From NCBI GenBank assembly GCA_965232015.1, contig OZ246946.1, positions 744,001-808,000 on the forward strand: a stretch of 64,000 nt of DNA, read 5' to 3'. The translations under genes were made by a program, and so were the position numbers. Below are positions 62,375 through 64,000 of the stretch, in pieces. Position 1 is the first letter of the stretch; each line of letters begins with the position of its first letter. Below the pieces are notes generated by a model that saw only the letters and a program-made list of their open reading frames with translations, searched no databases and had not been told where the DNA came from. The DNA is from JAJEAO01 sp963667635. GTDB taxonomy: Bacteria > Acidobacteriota > Vicinamibacteria > Marinacidobacterales > Marinacidobacteraceae.

Positions 62375-62553
62375 CGCCGGACTCCAGTCCCTTGCCGGGC
62401 CCCCACCGGGAGAACTGGCGCCGGACTCCAGTCCGGCAATTCCCAAGCGAGCTGCCGGAGCGCCGGACCGCTGGCCCTGGTTCGACGATGACTTCGCCTA
62501 CCCGCAAGAGCCGTCCTCAGTGCACTTGCGAACTGGTGAAGAGTCCGGACTCC
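62375..62553. repeat. Dispersed intergenic repeat, copy 2
   Basis: Matches 2121-2331 over most of its length: CGCCGGACTCCAGTCCCTTG, the GGGCCCCCACC-GGGAGAACTGGCG unit, then a stretch through CAATTCCCAAGCGAGCTGCC to the GTGCACTTGCG-ACTGGTGAAG end. GCCGGACTCCAGTCCGGC is at 62420-62437. It lacks the second arm of the long stem-loop present in copy 1. A further CCAGTTCTCCCGGTGGGGGC follows at about 62566-62585. There is no gene in 62352-62644. Confidence 0.88.
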
Positions 62554-62644
62554 GCCGGTTCTCCCCAGTTCTCCCGGTGGGGGCTAGGGGCCCGGCGCCG
62601 AGCGTCCCGGCCTGACTGGCGCCTCGGTGGGGCGCTCCATCCCG

Positions 62645-64000
62645 TCAGCGGATAGAAACCGGTTTGCCGAAGCCGCGGTCGTCCCCGGTCACGATGACCC
62701 CGTTCTCCTCCACGTAGCGCTCCCACCCCGCGAGGAGCTCCTCGAGGATCTCGGGCCGTTCCCGCGCGAGGTCGCGCAGTTCGCCGGGGTCCTCCTCGAG
62801 GTCGTAGAGCGCCCATTCGGCGTCGCCCGCCGGAGGCGCGCCCCAGACCGCCTTCCACCGGTCGCGGCGGAAGGCGCGCCGCCCGAAGATCTCCCAGCCT
62901 CCTTCGGCGACCACCGGCGCCACGTCGCTGGCTCCGGTGAGGAGGGGGCGCAGCGACCGACCAGTGGGCGCGATGCGATCGGGAGCGGAGGGGGTCTCGA
63001 TCCCGGCGAAGTCGAGGATCGTAGGGAAGAGATCGGTGACCCGGACGAACGCTCCGCTGATCGCCCCGGCGGCCGCGGATGACCAGCGCTCCGGGACGAC
63101 GGCGAACCCGGGGACCCGGATGCCACCTTCGTGGACGAACTGCTTGAAATAGCGAAAGGGCGCGGTCCCGGCGTGCGCCCACTCGAAGCCGTACCAGACG
63201 AACGAACCCATCCGTCCCATGGCCTCCTCCGACAGGTCGAACCGCTCCGGGAGGAAGGTCTCGTTGTCGGCGAGACCGAAGACGTCTTCTCCGGCGGCGC
63301 CGTTGTCGGACAGGAACACGATGATCGTGTCCTGGAGGCGTCCGGCGGACTCCACCGCGGTGACCAGGCGTCCCACATGGTGATCGAGCCGCTCGACCAT
63401 GGCCGCATAGAGCTCCATCTTTCGCGCCTCGACGCGCTGCTCGTCCCCGGTCAGTTCCTCCCAGCGGCGGGCGTAGTCGGGCAGGGGAGGGAGGACCGCC
63501 GGCGCCGGGATGACGCCAGCCTGTTTCGCTCCCTCCATCCGCCGGGCGGCGAGCGCCTCCCAGCCCTCGTCGTACGCGCCGGCGTAGAGATCGAGGTGCT
63601 CGTCGGGGACCTGAAGCGGCCAGTGCGGGGCGGTGTAGGCGCCCGCGAGGAAGAACGGCTCCTTCCGCTCGACGGCCTCGTCCAGGTAGGAGATCAGTTC
63701 ATCGGTGTGGGAGCGGGTCGAGTAGAAGCCCTCGGGGAGCGCCGCCACGATCTCCCCGTCCCGGCGGTACACGATGTCGTCGAGGGTGTCCACCGGGGCG
63801 GCGTCCTCGAAGTGGCTGGCGGCGCCGCTCAGGAGCACGAAGGACCGGTCGAAGCCGCGTTCGGGAGGCGCGTGCTCGCGGGCGTCGCCGAGATGCCACT
63901 TCCCGGCGATGCCGGTGAAGTAGCCCGCTTCCCGGAGCACCTGGGGGAGGTGGAACACATGCTCGTTCAGGTAGCCCTCGTAGCCGACCCGGCCCCGCAG
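62645..64000 (-). CDS. Sulfatase (arylsulfatase-like), N-terminal part outside window
   Basis: About 452 C-terminal residues; the frame is open to the window edge (LRGRVGYEGYLNEHVFHLPQVLREAGY), so the catalytic C-x-P/S-x-R site is missing and formylglycine formation cannot be checked. GKWHLGDAREHAPPERGFD and VFLSDNGAAGED are sulfatase metal-binding segments, HWPLQVPDEHLDLY follows, and VHEGGIRVPGFAV is the typical third motif. It should desulfate sugar or aromatic sulfates outside the cytoplasm. Confidence 0.9.
   Translation of the reverse strand: MRGRVGYEGYLNEHVFHLPQVLREAGYFTGIAGKWHLGDAREHAPPERGFDRSFVLLSGAASHFEDAAPVDTLDDIVYRRDGEIVAALPEGFYSTRSHTDELISYLDEAVERKEPFFLAGAYTAPHWPLQVPDEHLDLYAGAYDEGWEALAARRMEGAKQAGVIPAPAVLPPLPDYARRWEELTGDEQRVEARKMELYAAMVERLDHHVGRLVTAVESAGRLQDTIIVFLSDNGAAGEDVFGLADNETFLPERFDLSEEAMGRMGSFVWYGFEWAHAGTAPFRYFKQFVHEGGIRVPGFAVVPERWSSAAAGAISGAFVRVTDLFPTILDFAGIETPSAPDRIAPTGRSLRPLLTGASDVAPVVAEGGWEIFGRRAFRRDRWKAVWGAPPAGDAEWALYDLEEDPGELRDLARERPEILEELLAGWERYVEENGVIVTGDDRGFGKPVSIR

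Overview
The window is about 64 kb of GC-rich bacterial chromosome carrying roughly 44 protein genes, one tRNA and many short intergenic repeats. Gene content points to a free-living or host-associated member of Acidobacteriota or a close relative: tandem DUF507 genes, a DUF5916 outer-membrane protein, PQQ-type beta-propeller proteins, a TolB-amidohydrolase fusion, a prolyl oligopeptidase, a penicillin acylase and a dnaK-dnaJ-hspR operon. The phylum is an inference from this mix, because no rRNA is present. There is no phage, plasmid, insertion sequence or CRISPR array.

The most interesting content is two genes interrupted by an in-frame TGA that look like true selenoprotein genes. The first (29135-29359, plus strand) is a SelW/Rdx-like protein with a C-x-x-U motif. 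The second (14878-15459, minus strand) is a membrane-anchored PCYCGC-type protein in which the TGA falls on the first residue of a C-x-x-C pair, giving U-S-T-C. In both, a hairpin with a GGUCU or GGUCA loop lies about 20-25 nt after the TGA, as in bacterial SECIS elements. Ordinary gene calling would truncate the second and miss the first. No selA, selB, selC or selD lies in the window.

Layout. 1-2.1 kb: end of a DUF885 protein, a coiled-coil PD-(D/E)XK protein and a putative lipoprotein. 2.4-6.2 kb: exported GH2 beta-galactosidase. 6.2-11 kb (minus): penicillin acylase, then a translationally coupled pair of exported FAH-family hydrolase and DUF819 membrane protein. 11.4-14.5 kb: symporter, class V aminotransferase and a DUF2911-like protein. 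14.5-14.9 kb: repeat cluster. 14.9-21.4 kb: selenoprotein, membrane spermidine-synthase-like protein, quinoprotein and an ATPase. 21.4-28.8 kb (minus): galactokinase, Lhr helicase, kynureninase and two DUF507 genes. 29-34.9 kb: tRNA-Asp, SelW-like gene, DUF5916 protein, semialdehyde dehydrogenase, VTT membrane protein and a coiled-coil protein. 35-38 kb: propeller plus beta-lactamase-fold pair and three duplicated microprotein genes. 38-40.3 kb: groESL. 40.4-48 kb: S9 peptidase, toxin-antitoxin pair, TolB-amidohydrolase and a BASS transporter. 48-55 kb: surface and exported proteins. 55.5-59.8 kb: dnaK-dnaJ-hspR and a DnaC-like ATPase. 59.9-64 kb: creatininase-like protein, dihydropyrimidinase-type enzyme and a sulfatase cut by the edge.

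The genes suggest a heterotroph that breaks down peptides, amides, sulfated compounds and galactosides outside the cytoplasm. Two further patterns stand out. A dispersed palindromic repeat family sits almost always beside a gene 3' end. Several start codons lie only 7-15 nt after a TAnnnT -10-like hexamer, which suggests leaderless or nearly leaderless transcription, including two divergent gene pairs that share a single TATCCTA element.
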